Below, piece after piece: positions 1 through 8,733 of a stretch of DNA of 32,053 nt. Source of the stretch: Acidobacteriota bacterium (GTDB taxonomy: Bacteria; Acidobacteriota; Terriglobia; UBA7540); NCBI GenBank assembly GCA_003224695.1, contig QHZO01000026.1, forward strand, positions 31,895 to 63,947. The letters run 5' to 3'. Within the stretch, counting starts at the first letter, position 1. Every line of letters begins with the position of its first letter. A program made the position numbers and the translations under genes. Under the pieces are notes generated by a model. The model did no database searches, was not told the DNA's origin, and was given only the letters and a program-made list of their open reading frames with translations.

Positions 1-744
1 GGAGACGCTGGTGCAATAGTTGGTCATCAGGTCGCCGTCGCCGGTGGCGCTGGCCGCGCCGACGTTGTCATTGGCATAGACGCCGCAGCCCACCAGCGGC
101 GAGTCGCCCACGCGGCCGGGAATTTTCCACGCCAGGCCCGATGTCGAGCAACCGGAGACGACGTGCCCCTTGCCGTCGGTTCCGACCATGCCGATCGTGT
201 CGTGGTTCGAGGCGCTGAGCCAGAATGATTCATGGTCGGGCTTGGCCTTCCACTCGAGCCACCGCTTCAGGCTTTCCGGCGTCAGCAGTTGCTCGGGTTT
301 GAACCCCACACCGAGCGCGAAGCGAAACGCTCCCTCGCCGGCCAGCGTGGTGTGCTTGGTTTTTTCCAGGACTTGCCGCGCGACGGAAATCGGATTTTTG
401 ATGCTGTGGAGGCTCGCCACGGAGCCCGCGCGATGCCGCGTGCCGTCCATAATGGCGGCGTCCAGCTCCACCACGCCCTCTTCGTTCGGCAGGCCGCCGT
501 AACCCACGCTCGTCACGTTCGGGTCGCTTTCCGGCACGTTGATGCCTTTTTCGATCGAGTCGAGCAGCGTCCCGCCGGATTTGAAAACTTCCGCGGCGCG
601 CTCGTTCGCGGGCTTGCCGTGCTCCCACGTGGAGAGAAACACGGGACCGGAGCCTTCCGCCGCGTGCGCGTCAACATCCGAGGCAGCCACCGCCGCCGCA
701 CCGGCGACGGTCTTCATAAAAGCGCGACGATTCACGGGTTCCAT
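1..744 (-). CDS. N-glycosylasparaginase-like Ntn hydrolase, partial (3' end outside window)
   Basis: A family 2 asparaginase / N4-(beta-N-acetylglucosaminyl)-L-asparaginase. The family is made as one chain that cuts itself before a threonine, which becomes the nucleophile hydrolysing asparagine-linked amides. The 248 residues present are all in one open frame. Residues 5-12 (NRRAFMKT) followed by an alanine-rich stretch look like a twin-arginine export signal. GYGGLPNE at 81-88, MDGTRHRAG at 99-107 and NHDTIGMV at 180-187 match family blocks; Thr183 is the expected cleavage site and nucleophile. GDGD at 235-238 is the substrate-loop region. The start is fixed by GGAGG four bases before the ATG. 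It is the last gene of the minus-strand set after hyuB, separated by about 360 bp of repeats. Exact substrate (free asparagine, isoaspartyl peptides or glycoasparagine) cannot be told. Confidence 0.9.
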   Translation of the reverse strand, partial: MEPVNRRAFMKTVAGAAAVAASDVDAHAAEGSGPVFLSTWEHGKPANERAAEVFKSGGTLLDSIEKGINVPESDPNVTSVGYGGLPNEEGVVELDAAIMDGTRHRAGSVASLHSIKNPISVARQVLEKTKHTTLAGEGAFRFALGVGFKPEQLLTPESLKRWLEWKAKPDHESFWLSASNHDTIGMVGTDGKGHVVSGCSTSGLAWKIPGRVGDSPLVGCGVYANDNVGAASATGDGDLMTNYCTSVS

Positions 745-1107
745 GAGACCTCCTTGGAAAATCAGAAATCAGAAGTCAGGAGTCAGAAGCCAGGAGTCAG
801 GAGTCAGAAGCCGGAAGCCAGAAGTCAAGAGTCCAGGGTCGAGAGTCGAAAGTCAGGAGTCAGACTCTTAACATCGAATTGGAGATAACGAATGAGTAAT
901 TTATAACTCATAATTCTGAATTCAAATTGTTTATTCCGGACTCCGGCCACTCTGCACTCCAAACTCCGAACTCCAAACCTCGACCTCCCAACCCCGAACT
1001 GCCAACTCCGCACCTTCAACTCTCAACTTTCAACTTTAAACTCTCAACTCTCTCCGCCCACCGACTCTCGTTTAACGCGGCTTCTGACTTCTGTCTTCTG
1101 CCTTCTA
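745..1107. repeat. Degenerate simple-sequence repeat block with inverted arms
   Basis: This gene-free stretch has a purine-rich left arm (about 762-865) built of AGAAGTCAGGAGTCAGAAG-like units. The right part (about 945-1050) is built of CCGAACTCCAAACTCC and CAACTTTCAACTCTC units, and is followed at 1080-1106 by CTTCTGACTTCTGTCTTCTG. The 1080-1106 unit is the reverse complement of the left-arm unit, so the arms can pair into a long imperfect hairpin. The TAG stop codon of hyuB (1105-1107) sits on its right edge. No open frame, promoter or RNA gene is visible. Confidence 0.7.
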
Positions 1108-2694
1108 CTTTGCCTTCCCCCATCCCCCGCCGCCGGGAGACTCAATTCGCAAAATGCTTCCGGCCGGCAAGTCGAATAGCGCTTTCCCGGCCAGCCGCAT
1201 CGTTCGGCCGCCGGGCAGGCGCAGCAGGTTTTTTCCGGCGCGGCCGGGTTTCCCGCCCGCCAGTCCGTAGGGGCGCGTGCGGCGGCGGTCTGAAAGAATA
1301 CTCCCGCGGACCTGGGTAAGGAACTCAAATTCGCGGATGATGCCGTCGCCGCCGCGAAACCGCCCCGCGCCTCCCGAGCCCGGCCGCAGGGAATAGCGGC
1401 GGACGCGCACCGGGTAGGCGGACTCCAGCGCTTCGATCGGGGTGTTGAGAGAATTCGTCATGTGTGTATGGATACCATTCAAACCGCCCGCCGTGGGCCG
1501 CGCGCCCATGCCTCCCGCAATGGTCTCGTAATAAGTAAACGGCCTTGCGGTGCCGGGATGAGTCCCGCCGAAGGAGAGATTGTTCATCGTGCCGGAGCTC
1601 GCGGCGGGAATGCGGCCGGGAAGCGCCTTGGCGAGCGCGCGCAGCAGCACGTCCACGATCCGCTGCGAGGTCTCGACGTTGCCGGCGGCGACGGCGGCGG
1701 GCGGCCGCGCGTTGACCACCGTTCCCTCGGGCGCGCGTACCTCGATCGGGGCCATCAGGCCCGCCGAAGCAGGAACGTCTTCGCCGAGAAGACACCGGAA
1801 AACGTAAAAAACCGCAGAGGCCGTCACGGCGAGCACCGCGTTGACAGGGCCGCCAACGGCCGGCGAGGTTCCTTGAAAGTCCACGAGGGCGCGCCGGCCC
1901 CGGATTTGAATCGTCACGCGCAAACGAATGGGCCCCGAGCCGAAACCGTCGTCATCGAGAGAATCTTCCGCGGTGTAAGTCCCGCGGGGAATCGCTTCGA
2001 GCGCCGTCTCCATCAGCGACGCCGAGTAGCGCTGGAGCGTGTCGAGATAGAACTCGACCTTGGGCAAGCCGTATTTTCCCGCCAGCTCTTCGAGCCGCCG
2101 CTCGCCGAGCCTGCAAGCTGCGACCTGTGCGGTCAGATCGCCCTGACGCTCCTCGGGCGTGCGCACGTTGGCGAGGACCAAGGCGAGCGCGTCGGCTTGG
2201 AGCTTTCCGCCGCGCGCGAGCAGGACGGGCGGGATGCGCAAGCCTTCCTCGAACACCTCGCGGGCGAGACCCATCGAAGCGGGGCTCGCGCCGCCAACGT
2301 CGGCGTGATGCGCGCGATTCGCCACGTAAAACATCGCGCCTTGGCCTTTCGGACGGCCGCTTCGACCGCCGGCTCCCACCGGCATGAGCAGCGTGATGTC
2401 GGGGAGGTGCGTTCCTCCGGCGTAGGGATCGTTCAGCATGGCAATGTCGCCCGCGCGAAGTTCGAGCCGCTCGCGCGCGGCCGCGACGGACATCGGCATC
2501 GAGCCGAGGTGAACGGGCATGTGGTCGCCCATGGCCACGGCACGCCCGCGGCCATCGAAGACGGCGCAGGAATAGTCGCGCCGTTCTTTGATGTTCGCGG
2601 AAAACGCCGACCGCCGAAGCGCCGCGCCCATTTCCTCGGCCACCGAGTGCAGGAGGTTCTTGAAAATTTCGAGTTCCGCGGCGTCAATTTTCAC
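1105..2694 (-). CDS. hyuB: Hydantoinase/oxoprolinase B subunit family protein
   Basis: HyuB-type subunit that works with HyuA in ATP-dependent opening of hydantoin or 5-oxoproline rings; related pairs act as acetone or acetophenone carboxylases. At 529 residues it is near full family length. Recognisable blocks are NIKERRDYSCAVFD (34-47), GDHMPVHLGSMP (56-67), LNDPYAGGTHLPD (87-99), a GGNVETSQR-like block (AAGNVETSQR) in the middle, GGLNGIHTHMTNSLNTPIEALE, and the C-terminal PGGGGWG. The start is GTG at 2694, which overlaps the hyuA stop by 11 bases, so the two are translationally coupled. The frame is intact, unlike hyuA. The substrate cannot be read from sequence; a neighbouring secreted amidase might suggest peptide or amino-acid derivative use, but this is weak. 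Confidence 0.9.
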   Translation of the reverse strand: MKIDAAELEIFKNLLHSVAEEMGAALRRSAFSANIKERRDYSCAVFDGRGRAVAMGDHMPVHLGSMPMSVAAARERLELRAGDIAMLNDPYAGGTHLPDITLLMPVGAGGRSGRPKGQGAMFYVANRAHHADVGGASPASMGLAREVFEEGLRIPPVLLARGGKLQADALALVLANVRTPEERQGDLTAQVAACRLGERRLEELAGKYGLPKVEFYLDTLQRYSASLMETALEAIPRGTYTAEDSLDDDGFGSGPIRLRVTIQIRGRRALVDFQGTSPAVGGPVNAVLAVTASAVFYVFRCLLGEDVPASAGLMAPIEVRAPEGTVVNARPPAAVAAGNVETSQRIVDVLLRALAKALPGRIPAASSGTMNNLSFGGTHPGTARPFTYYETIAGGMGARPTAGGLNGIHTHMTNSLNTPIEALESAYPVRVRRYSLRPGSGGAGRFRGGDGIIREFEFLTQVRGSILSDRRRTRPYGLAGGKPGRAGKNLLRLPGGRTMRLAGKALFDLPAGSILRIESPGGGGWGKAK

Positions 2695-4722
2695 TGGATT
2701 GCTCCAGGCGCAAGTTCAGATGTGGGTCCAGGCGGCATTGGAAGCCGGGCGGGACGACCGTGGTGGAGCTGTACTCGAGAATGACCGCGGGCCCGGGCAA
2801 CCTTGTTCCCGCTTCGAGCGATTCCCGCAAGTAAAACCGAGTCAAGCGCGGTCCCTTTTCGAACCACACGGATTCGAGGCGCAACGGTTTTGGCAACCGC
2901 GCGCGCAAGTGGAGCCGTGCCGGGCGAAAGCGAGGCTGAGCGACGGGAATCGTCAGCCGCGCGCGTAGCGTGACGACTTCCGTCGGGCGCCCGGCGTGGA
3001 TGGTGCCGTGCGCGCGCTCGTGCTCCATTTCAAATTGCCGCTCGAAATCCGCCGTGAATGGAACCGTCAGCTCGTATGATTGTCCGGAGTAACGGACATC
3101 AATCTGCCGCTCGGAAGCCGCCCTCCGGGCGTCCAAGCCGTCGTGGGCAAGCTGGCGGCGGACCGCCTGTTCGAGCCTTTCGAAGCGGCGCTCGAGCCAC
3201 GTGTAAAATGGCTCGACCTCTGGCGAGTGGCGGCCGGGAACCGGCACGAGGAGCGTTTCGGAAGCATCGCGAACGATGTTGGAGGTGAGAATGCCGAGCG
3301 CCGAAAACGCTCCGGGATTTCGCGGGCCAGGTCCGCCGCGTGGAGCCCCCCCGCGCCGCCAAAGCAAATCAAGGTGTAGTCGCGCGGGTCGCGCCCACGC
3401 TCGACCGAGATAACCCGCAGCGCCCGCTCCATCGTGGCATTGGCAACGCGCACCACGCCCAGGGCGAGCTCGGCGGGATTCTTGAAGACGGCCTTGCCGC
3501 GCCGGCGGGTATGCGCCGCGATGAAGCTTCGGAAACCGTCTTCCGCCGCCCGACGATCAAGGCGGAATTCACCGCCGAGGAAATAATCCGGATCGAGCCG
3601 CCCGAGAATCACGTGTGCGTCGGTCACGGTCGGAAGCGTGCCGCGGCCATAGCAGATCGGTCCGGGGTCTGCGGCAGCGCTTTCCGGGCCCACGCGCAGC
3701 GCGCCGCCCGCGTCCAGGCGCGCCATCGAACCGCCGCCCGCGCCTACGGTGTGAACGTCGAGCACCGGAACCGCCACCGGCAGGCCGGCGACCAGCGTCT
3801 CGCGGGTCGTCGCCGCGGGCAAAAGACAAACGTCGGTGGATGTGCCGCCCATGTCGAAACTGATGGCCCGCGCGACCCCGAGCCGCGCGCCAAGCTCCGT
3901 CGCGGCCATCACCCCGCCGGCAGGCCCGGAAAGGATGGTGCGCACAGGCTCCCGCGCGGCGCGCGCCGACGTGGTGATGCCGCCGCTCGATTGCATCACC
4001 AACAAACGCGTGCCACTTGACCCGCGAGAGCGGCCGGAAATTCGGATTGCGCTTTGGGGCGCGCTGAATATTTTCCCCAATCCCTCGAAGTAGGCCTTAA
4101 GGCGCGGCGCGAGATACGCGTTGATGGACACCGTTGAAAGCCGCTCGTATTCACGAAATTCGGGAAGGATTTCGCTCGAAACCGAAACCGGCAGCCCCAG
4201 CCGCCGGACGGCGCGGGCGGCGGTCTGCTCGTTCGAGGCGTTCGCGAACGAGAAAAGAAAGCAGATGGCCAAAGACTCGACGCGGGCGCGGCGGACGCGC
4301 CGGACCAGCTCCGCAATCTCTCGCGAGCTGGGCCGCCGAAGGACCTTTCCGCCCGCGCCGATCCTTTCCGCAATTCCCCAGCGCCGCTCGCGCGGGACAA
4401 GCGGAGGCTCGACGCGCACGTTGAAATCGTACAGTTTCGGCCGGTTTTGCCTGGCGATTTCGATCAGATCCTCGAAGCCGGCGGTGGTGACCAGGCCCAC
4501 GCGCGCGCCGCGCCGCTCGAGCAGACTGTTGGTTCCGACGGTCGTGCCGTGGACAATTTCAAGCTTTCGGGCCTCCGCGCCGCCGCGCAGCAGCCGGATT
4601 CCTTCCACGATGCCGCGGCCCGGCTCTTCGGGCGTCGAAAAGACTTTGGCGATGCGGACTTCGCCGTCTTCTATGACCACGCAGTCCGTAAACGTCCCGC
4701 CGGTATCCACGCCGATGCGCAT
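2684..4722 (-). pseudogene. hyuA: Hydantoinase/oxoprolinase A subunit, broken by frameshift and small gap
   Basis: HyuA-type ATP-binding subunit. Residues 6-13 DTGGTFTD form the first phosphate-binding loop, SFDMGGTSTDV near 288-298 the second, and FGGAGGLHAADLARE near 454-468 the conserved end of the ATPase part. The frame opened at 4722 runs to 3067 but leaves the family at about 3311-3320. From there the family continues in another frame (PGAFSALGILTSNIV onward) to a TGA at 2684-2686. Members of the family normally carry about ten residues like GIPRVxVPPx between ARE(I) and PGAFSALG; these are absent, so this is a gap plus a frame change, not a single-base slip. Total span is 2039 nt. It lies upstream of and overlaps hyuB. 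Confidence 0.85.
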
Positions 4723-4838
4723 GGGGTTCGCCGCGCCCTCGCCAAGCCGTCGCGGCGGAGTCAGCCGGAAATCGCTCGCGTCAGGCGGCTCATTTTAACC
4801 AATGCGCGCGCGTTGTGGAGAGAAGTTTGATATCGGAA

Positions 4839-5922
4839 TCACGAGCCGAGCGGCAAGGAGGCGTGGGCGGTCAGCGAGACGCCAGCGCGCTCGCCGTTTT
4901 GAAGCTTGAAGGTTCCAGCCGCGGCGATCATGGCGGCGTTGTCGGTGGAAAGCGCCGGGGAAGGGAAATGGACGCGCACGCGCCATTCATCGGCCGCTTT
5001 CGCGAACCGCTGGCGCAGCCGGGAATTCGAGGCCACGCCGCCCGTTACCAAGATGGTGCGTCTGCGTTTGGATTCGGTCGCCGCCCGAGTTCGCTCGACG
5101 AGATCGGTCACGGCACTGTTGGCGCAAGTCATCGAGGCTCGGGACGCCTGAAGCTTCACGGCGGGCACGGCGGCCGGCGGCTTCGGATTCGAGCGGGGAG
5201 CCTCGCACGCGATAAAGCACCGCCGTCTTGAGCCCCGAAAAGCTGAAGTCGAACGGATTCCCCTTCATCTTGACGCGGCCGAACGGGGCCTGGGAAGCAT
5301 CGCCAAAACGAGAGAGGCGGTCAATGACCGGGCCTCCCGGATATCCGAGCGCCAGGAGCTTCGAGACTTTGTCAAACGCCTCGCCCGCCGCGTCGTCGCG
5401 AGTCTGGCCGAGCATTTGGTAAGAGAAATTCGTTTTGCCGTTTGACGCCGCGGAGCCGACCTGAAAAAGGCACGTATGCCCGCCCGAAACCACCAAGGCG
5501 ACTGCTGGAAATATGATTTCGGCGACGGTTGCGATCTTGGCGCGCGCGAGTTTATTTTCCAGCAGCACGGCGTGGATGTGTCCTTCGAGGTGGTTGACGC
5601 CCACCAACGGTTTCCCCAGCGCCCCCGCGAGCGCTTTCGCGAAAACCACGCCGACCAGCAGCGACCCGACCAGGCCCGGCCCTTCGGTCACGGCGATGCC
5701 GTCAATCTGGTCCCAGCCGACTTGGGCGCGCGCCAGGGATTCTTCGAGGACCGGCACGATCCTTTTCAAGTGTTCGCGCGAGGCGAGCTCCGGCACCACG
5801 CCGCCGTATTTTTCGTGGGTGCGGACCTGCGAGGCGACGACGCTCGAAAGAATCCGCGCGCCGTCCTCGACCACGGCCGCAGCGGTCTCGTCGCAACTGG
5901 ATTCAATCCCCAGGACTCGCAT
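4839..5922 (-). pseudogene. tsaD: tRNA threonylcarbamoyladenosine synthase subunit TsaD, frameshifted
   Basis: TsaD transfers the threonylcarbamoyl group to A37 of tRNAs reading ANN codons, with TsaB and TsaE. The first 268 or so residues are standard: IESSCDET (6-13), the metal ligands His111 and His115 in [16 protein letters not shown] (144-150), [19 protein letters not shown] and [11 protein letters not shown] (227-237). After PSLDDLRQ (261-268) the family motif moves to another frame, where [26 protein letters not shown] and the metal-site STDNAAMIAAAG follow to a TGA at 4839. A few residues (an xASFQ-like block) seem missing at the switch, about 5115-5135. Because tsaD is essential in most bacteria, a sequence or assembly error is more likely than a true pseudogene. 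The start ATG at 5922 has no strong ribosome site. Confidence 0.88.
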
Positions 5923-5989
5923 CGAGAAGCTATGTTAGCATAGCCGCCCGAAGGCCCCGGACGTGGGTGGTGATTCGGTTTGATCTTTT

Positions 5990-6057
5990 TGTAGTGGCGA
6001 GCTGCGCCTCGCCGCAATTTGGATCGTCGAAGCGGCGAGACGCAGCTCGCCGCTACA
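5990..6057. repeat. Palindromic element with 26-bp inverted arms, GTAG-headed
   Basis: Left arm 5990-6015 (TGTAGTGGCGAGCTGCGCCT...) and right arm 6032-6057 are reverse complements with two mismatches, around a loop of about 16 bases. Both outer ends read TGTAG/CTACA. It lies between the divergent tsaD and galU, and belongs to the same general class as the shorter GTAGGGGCG hairpins in this window. Confidence 0.8.
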
Positions 6058-6082
6058 GGCCAGAGCATTGCGAGGTCGAATC

Positions 6083-6884
6083 ATGATTCGAAAAGCGGTT
6101 TTGCCCGTCGCCGGGCTCGGCACCCGATTTTTGCCCGCCACCAAAGCTCAGCCGAAAGAGATGCTGACCATCGTGGATAAGCCTTTGGTGCAGTACGCGG
6201 TCGAAGAAGTGGCCGAATCCGGGATCCCGATGGTGGTTTTCGTGACCGGGCGGGGAAAGACCGCCATCGAAAATCATTTCGACTATTCGGTCGAGCTCGA
6301 GCAGGAGCTCGCGGGGCGGGGGAAGCTCGAGCTTCGCAACCAGCTGCGCTCGATTTCGGGGCTCCTCGACGTGATGTACATTCGGCAGAAGGAGGCGCGC
6401 GGCCTCGGCCACGCCATTTTGACAGCCGAGCCGGGCGTGGGCCCGGAGGCATTCGCGGTTCTGCTTTCCGACGACGTCATTCGAAGCCGTGTCCCGTGCC
6501 TGCGCCAAATGCTCGAGGTGCACGAGCACTTCGGCGCGAGCGTCATCGCCGTCCAGCGCGTTCCCCGGCGCGACGTCTCGAGTTACGGCGTCATTCGCGG
6601 CGAGCCCGTCCGCGACCGCGGCTGGCACGGACGCCTGTTCCGCATCCTCGACATGGTTGAAAAGCCCAGTCCCGCCGAGGCGCCCTCAAACCTTGCAGTG
6701 GTCGGCCGCTATATCCTTACTTCGGCCATTTTTGTGGAGCTCAAGGAGACTCGGCCCGGAGCGGGCGGTGAAATTCAATTGACGGATGGAACTTGGCTTC
6801 CTCAAAGCTACGGTTGAAATCGCGCTTTCGCGCAAAGACCTTGGGAAGCCGTTCCGGAAATATTTGAAGTCGCTCAAACTGTGA
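6083..6884 (+). pseudogene. galU: UTP-glucose-1-phosphate uridylyltransferase, internal gap with frameshift
   Basis: GalU makes UDP-glucose from UTP and glucose-1-phosphate for surface polysaccharides. The start ATG at 6083 is preceded by GAGGT at six bases. GLGTRFLPATKAQPKEM (11-27) is the nucleotide-binding signature, LLSDDVI near residue 133 carries the metal aspartate, and GAGGEIQLTD ends near residue 236. Right after LTDG the frame runs to an early stop at 6817. The normal C-terminal block (ELGFLKATVEIALSRKDLG and onward) is found in another frame and ends at TGA 6882-6884. About 25 residues that family members carry between LTD and KLGF (the FEGxRYDxG sugar-site strand) are missing. The junction lies at about 6780-6795. 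Family length is about 290; the remains code for about 267 residues. Confidence 0.88.
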
Positions 6885-6943
6885 CCGGTGGGCGGCAGGT
6901 TTTCCTTTTTTCGGCCGAGATCATCATGCCACTGCCCGCACCG

Positions 6944-7798
6944 TCACGCGCGGACATAGCGAAGGCCGTAGAGCCACTTTTGTCCGGCGTAGAGGTTCAC
7001 GCGGCGCCTCACCTCCGCCTTCTGGGTTAACTGCTCGCTCTCCCCCGAATAAGCGCAAACCACACTCACCCTATCGCCGAGGGCCAACATCATGCCCAGG
7101 CATACGGCAATCCCGCCCTTCGAGACATCCTCGGTTTTCCCAACCTGACTCTTCCCCTGGGCCCACTGGACGAACACCGGCAGTTTCAGCGCCACGCGCT
7201 TGTGCGCCCGCCTTTCGGTCTTATGGTCCCACTTCTCGGCCCGGGGAACGGGTTCGACTTCCTCCACGGGCGGCGTCTGCTGAGGCCGCCGCTTGACGTC
7301 GGCATAGGCCCAAGGCGAAAGCTGCCCACAATAGTCGCAAAGTTGGTCCAGCCGGCCGGCCGTGTCGAGCATCCCTACTTCTGTGAAGGTTAGAACCCGA
7401 AGGACTTTCTTGCCGCAGCCTTCGCACTCGAGCAAGGCGCTGGCCCTGGCATCGCCCGTGGTCAAAGGCTCGGGAAAGTCTATGCCCCAAAGACTGCGAT
7501 CTTTGTCCAAACATTCCACTCCCCAGCCCGAAACCTTTCCGGCTTCGCTGAGCGCCGCCCCCGCCACGCGGAAATCCGCTTCGCGCATATTTTCCAAATT
7601 GATGATGCGGACGACGTCTTCCGGCGCCACCTTGTGCTTCAGGCGAATCAGCCCGCCGTCGTGATTCACGAAGATCGTGCGCGAGTCCTCGCTAAAGTCG
7701 CCGCCCGATCCGCCAAAGCAGATCACCCGGATCGGGATTTCCAGCATCACCCGTTCACTGCGTCGGCCCGCGTCCGATGGCGATGGCGTCTCAGACAT
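6944..7798 (-). CDS. Tandem PilZ-domain protein with internal zinc-ribbon-like cysteines
   Basis: PilZ domains bind cyclic di-GMP. The C-terminal domain has both diagnostic motifs: RxxxR at 197-201 (RAHKR) and DxSxxG at 224-229 (DVSKGG). The N-terminal half looks like a second, diverged PilZ domain, with RxxxR at 12-16 and HDGG at 46-49, followed by the strand WGIDFP (104-109). Between them are two CxxC pairs, Cys125/Cys128 and Cys154/Cys157, as in a zinc ribbon. No signal peptide or membrane segment is seen, so it is probably a cytoplasmic c-di-GMP effector. The gene is intact (284 residues), faces galU tail to tail, and has a poor ribosome site. The target process cannot be inferred. Confidence 0.8.
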   Translation of the reverse strand: MSETPSPSDAGRRSERVMLEIPIRVICFGGSGGDFSEDSRTIFVNHDGGLIRLKHKVAPEDVVRIINLENMREADFRVAGAALSEAGKVSGWGVECLDKDRSLWGIDFPEPLTTGDARASALLECEGCGKKVLRVLTFTEVGMLDTAGRLDQLCDYCGQLSPWAYADVKRRPQQTPPVEEVEPVPRAEKWDHKTERRAHKRVALKLPVFVQWAQGKSQVGKTEDVSKGGIAVCLGMMLALGDRVSVVCAYSGESEQLTQKAEVRRRVNLYAGQKWLYGLRYVRA

Positions 7799-8184
7799 TC
7801 AACCAACCAGTTTCAGGATTCTTACGGCCTCTATTCATCTAGGATAACCCACTCTGCTGTTATCAAGCAAGCGCAAATTATCTGTGGGTGCTGGTGTCGT
7901 TCGGGATGGGTCCTTTTAGAAATGCCGGTCATTCCTGCCCCCTGGTCATGCCCGCCCATGTCTCGCAAACGACACCCGTACATAACCGTATTGCCTTAAA
8001 TTATATCGGCGGTCCTTTGGATGGACTTTACCCCGGCCGTTCCCGCTGGCTCGCCTTTGCAGCCAAAAAGTACAAAGGCGGCCGCCGCAAACTCCCTTGG
8101 GCCCTCCCCGATGGCTCTTCGATTTCTTGTAGAAATACAACTACCCAGCCATCACAGGAATCAGGACGGGCGGCCGGCATTTGC
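7799..8184. other. Gene-free interval with inverted repeats
   Basis: About 385 bp upstream of the double-PilZ gene. GGTGTCGTT near 7894-7902 pairs with AACGACACC near 7968-7977, and CGCCTTTG near 8053 pairs with CAAAGGCG near 8075. The latter is a short strong hairpin. Short open frames exist on both strands but look like nothing known and lack ribosome sites. No riboswitch consensus that I recognise is present, and the c-di-GMP classes do not fit. Confidence 0.4.
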
Positions 8185-8212
8185 GTAGGGGCAATTCATG
8201 AATTGCCCCTAC
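8185..8212. repeat. Perfect 28-bp GTAG palindrome at the FmdB-like gene stop
   Basis: Each half is GTAGGGGCAATTCA, so the 28 bases are a perfect palindrome. The CTAC end at 8209-8212 supplies the TAG stop (8209-8211) of the FmdB-like gene. Confidence 0.9.
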
Positions 8213-8505
8213 TTGGTTTTGTCGGATTTGGCGGCGGGCTTGGGCTCGGAGGGTTTCTTCTCTTCCGATTTCGATTCCGACGCGGCGGGGGTTTCGGCTT
8301 TTTTCTCGCCCCCGTCGCCGCCGGATTTCCGCGCGTAGTCGGTGACGTACCAGCCCGCGCCCTTGAACTGGATGGCAGGCGGGGAAATCAGTTGCTCGAG
8401 CTTGCCGCCGCACTTCTCGCACCGGGTGAGCATGGGGTCCGAGAACTTCTGTATCTTCTCAACATGCGCGCCGCACTTCAGGCAGCGGTATTCGTATAAA
8501 GGCAA
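8209..8505 (-). CDS. FmdB-family zinc ribbon protein
   Basis: Small regulatory-type zinc ribbon. MPLYEYRCLKCG opens the protein in the standard family way. Cys8/Cys11 and Cys29/Cys32 form the zinc site, and residues 40-58 (ISPPAIQFKGAGWYVTDY) match the conserved tail of the ribbon domain. The last 35 or so residues are a charged, low-complexity lysine, glutamate, serine and proline tail. The start is TTG at 8505, chosen because the family begins MPxYEYxC and a strong GGGGAGGTG sits five bases upstream. The role of the family is not firmly known; it is named for a gene near amide-use operons. The TAG stop is inside a palindromic repeat. Confidence 0.88.
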   Translation of the reverse strand: MPLYEYRCLKCGAHVEKIQKFSDPMLTRCEKCGGKLEQLISPPAIQFKGAGWYVTDYARKSGGDGGEKKAETPAASESKSEEKKPSEPKPAAKSDKTK

Positions 8506-8508
8506 TCA

Positions 8509-8517
8509 CACCTCCCC
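8509..8517 (-). promoter_or_regulatory. Strong ribosome binding site deciding a TTG start
   Basis: On the minus strand the sequence GGGGAGGTG ends at 8509, five bases before TTG at 8505-8503. It supports TTG as the real start of the FmdB-like gene; the nearby GTG is out of frame. Confidence 0.75.
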
Positions 8518-8592
8518 TGGTTCGCACCAACTATTATAACAAGCTCATCCGGGGGCTGCAAAACTTCGCGGCCGGCGGCCTGCCGTCACATG

Positions 8593-8654
8593 GTAGGGGC
8601 GCAAGGCCTTGCGCCCCCACGCCGCCACGCGGCGAGGTAAACTCGCCTCTACGC
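8593..8654. repeat. Two adjacent GTAG-type hairpins
   Basis: The first hairpin, 8593-8620, has halves GTAGGGGCGCAAGG and CCTTGCGCCCCCAC, with one mismatch. The second, about 8632-8654, reads GGCGAGGTAAACTCGCCTC and ends in CTAC. Both lie between the FmdB-like gene and rsmI, which are divergent. Confidence 0.75.
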
Positions 8655-8733
8655 CAAGCTGCACCACTTCGCGGCAAAACATCTCGGCTGGCGAGCCCGC
8701 CGGGGAACTGATAGACTTCGCTCGGGAATTGCA

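Noticed and set aside
762-1100. Possible CRISPR array
   Set aside because: Units are 7-14 bases long, degenerate and without spacers of even length.
1462-2784. Long plus-strand open frame opposite hyuB
   Set aside because: hyuB on the minus strand has clear family motifs along the same stretch; the plus-strand product is compositionally odd.
5100-5140. Programmed ribosomal frameshift in tsaD
   Set aside because: No slippery heptamer or downstream pseudoknot is evident, and a few conserved residues are missing at the switch, which shifting alone would not explain. The same holds for hyuA, galU and aguA.
7799-8184. Cyclic di-GMP riboswitch before the PilZ gene
   Set aside because: The conserved core of either known class could not be found on the minus strand.
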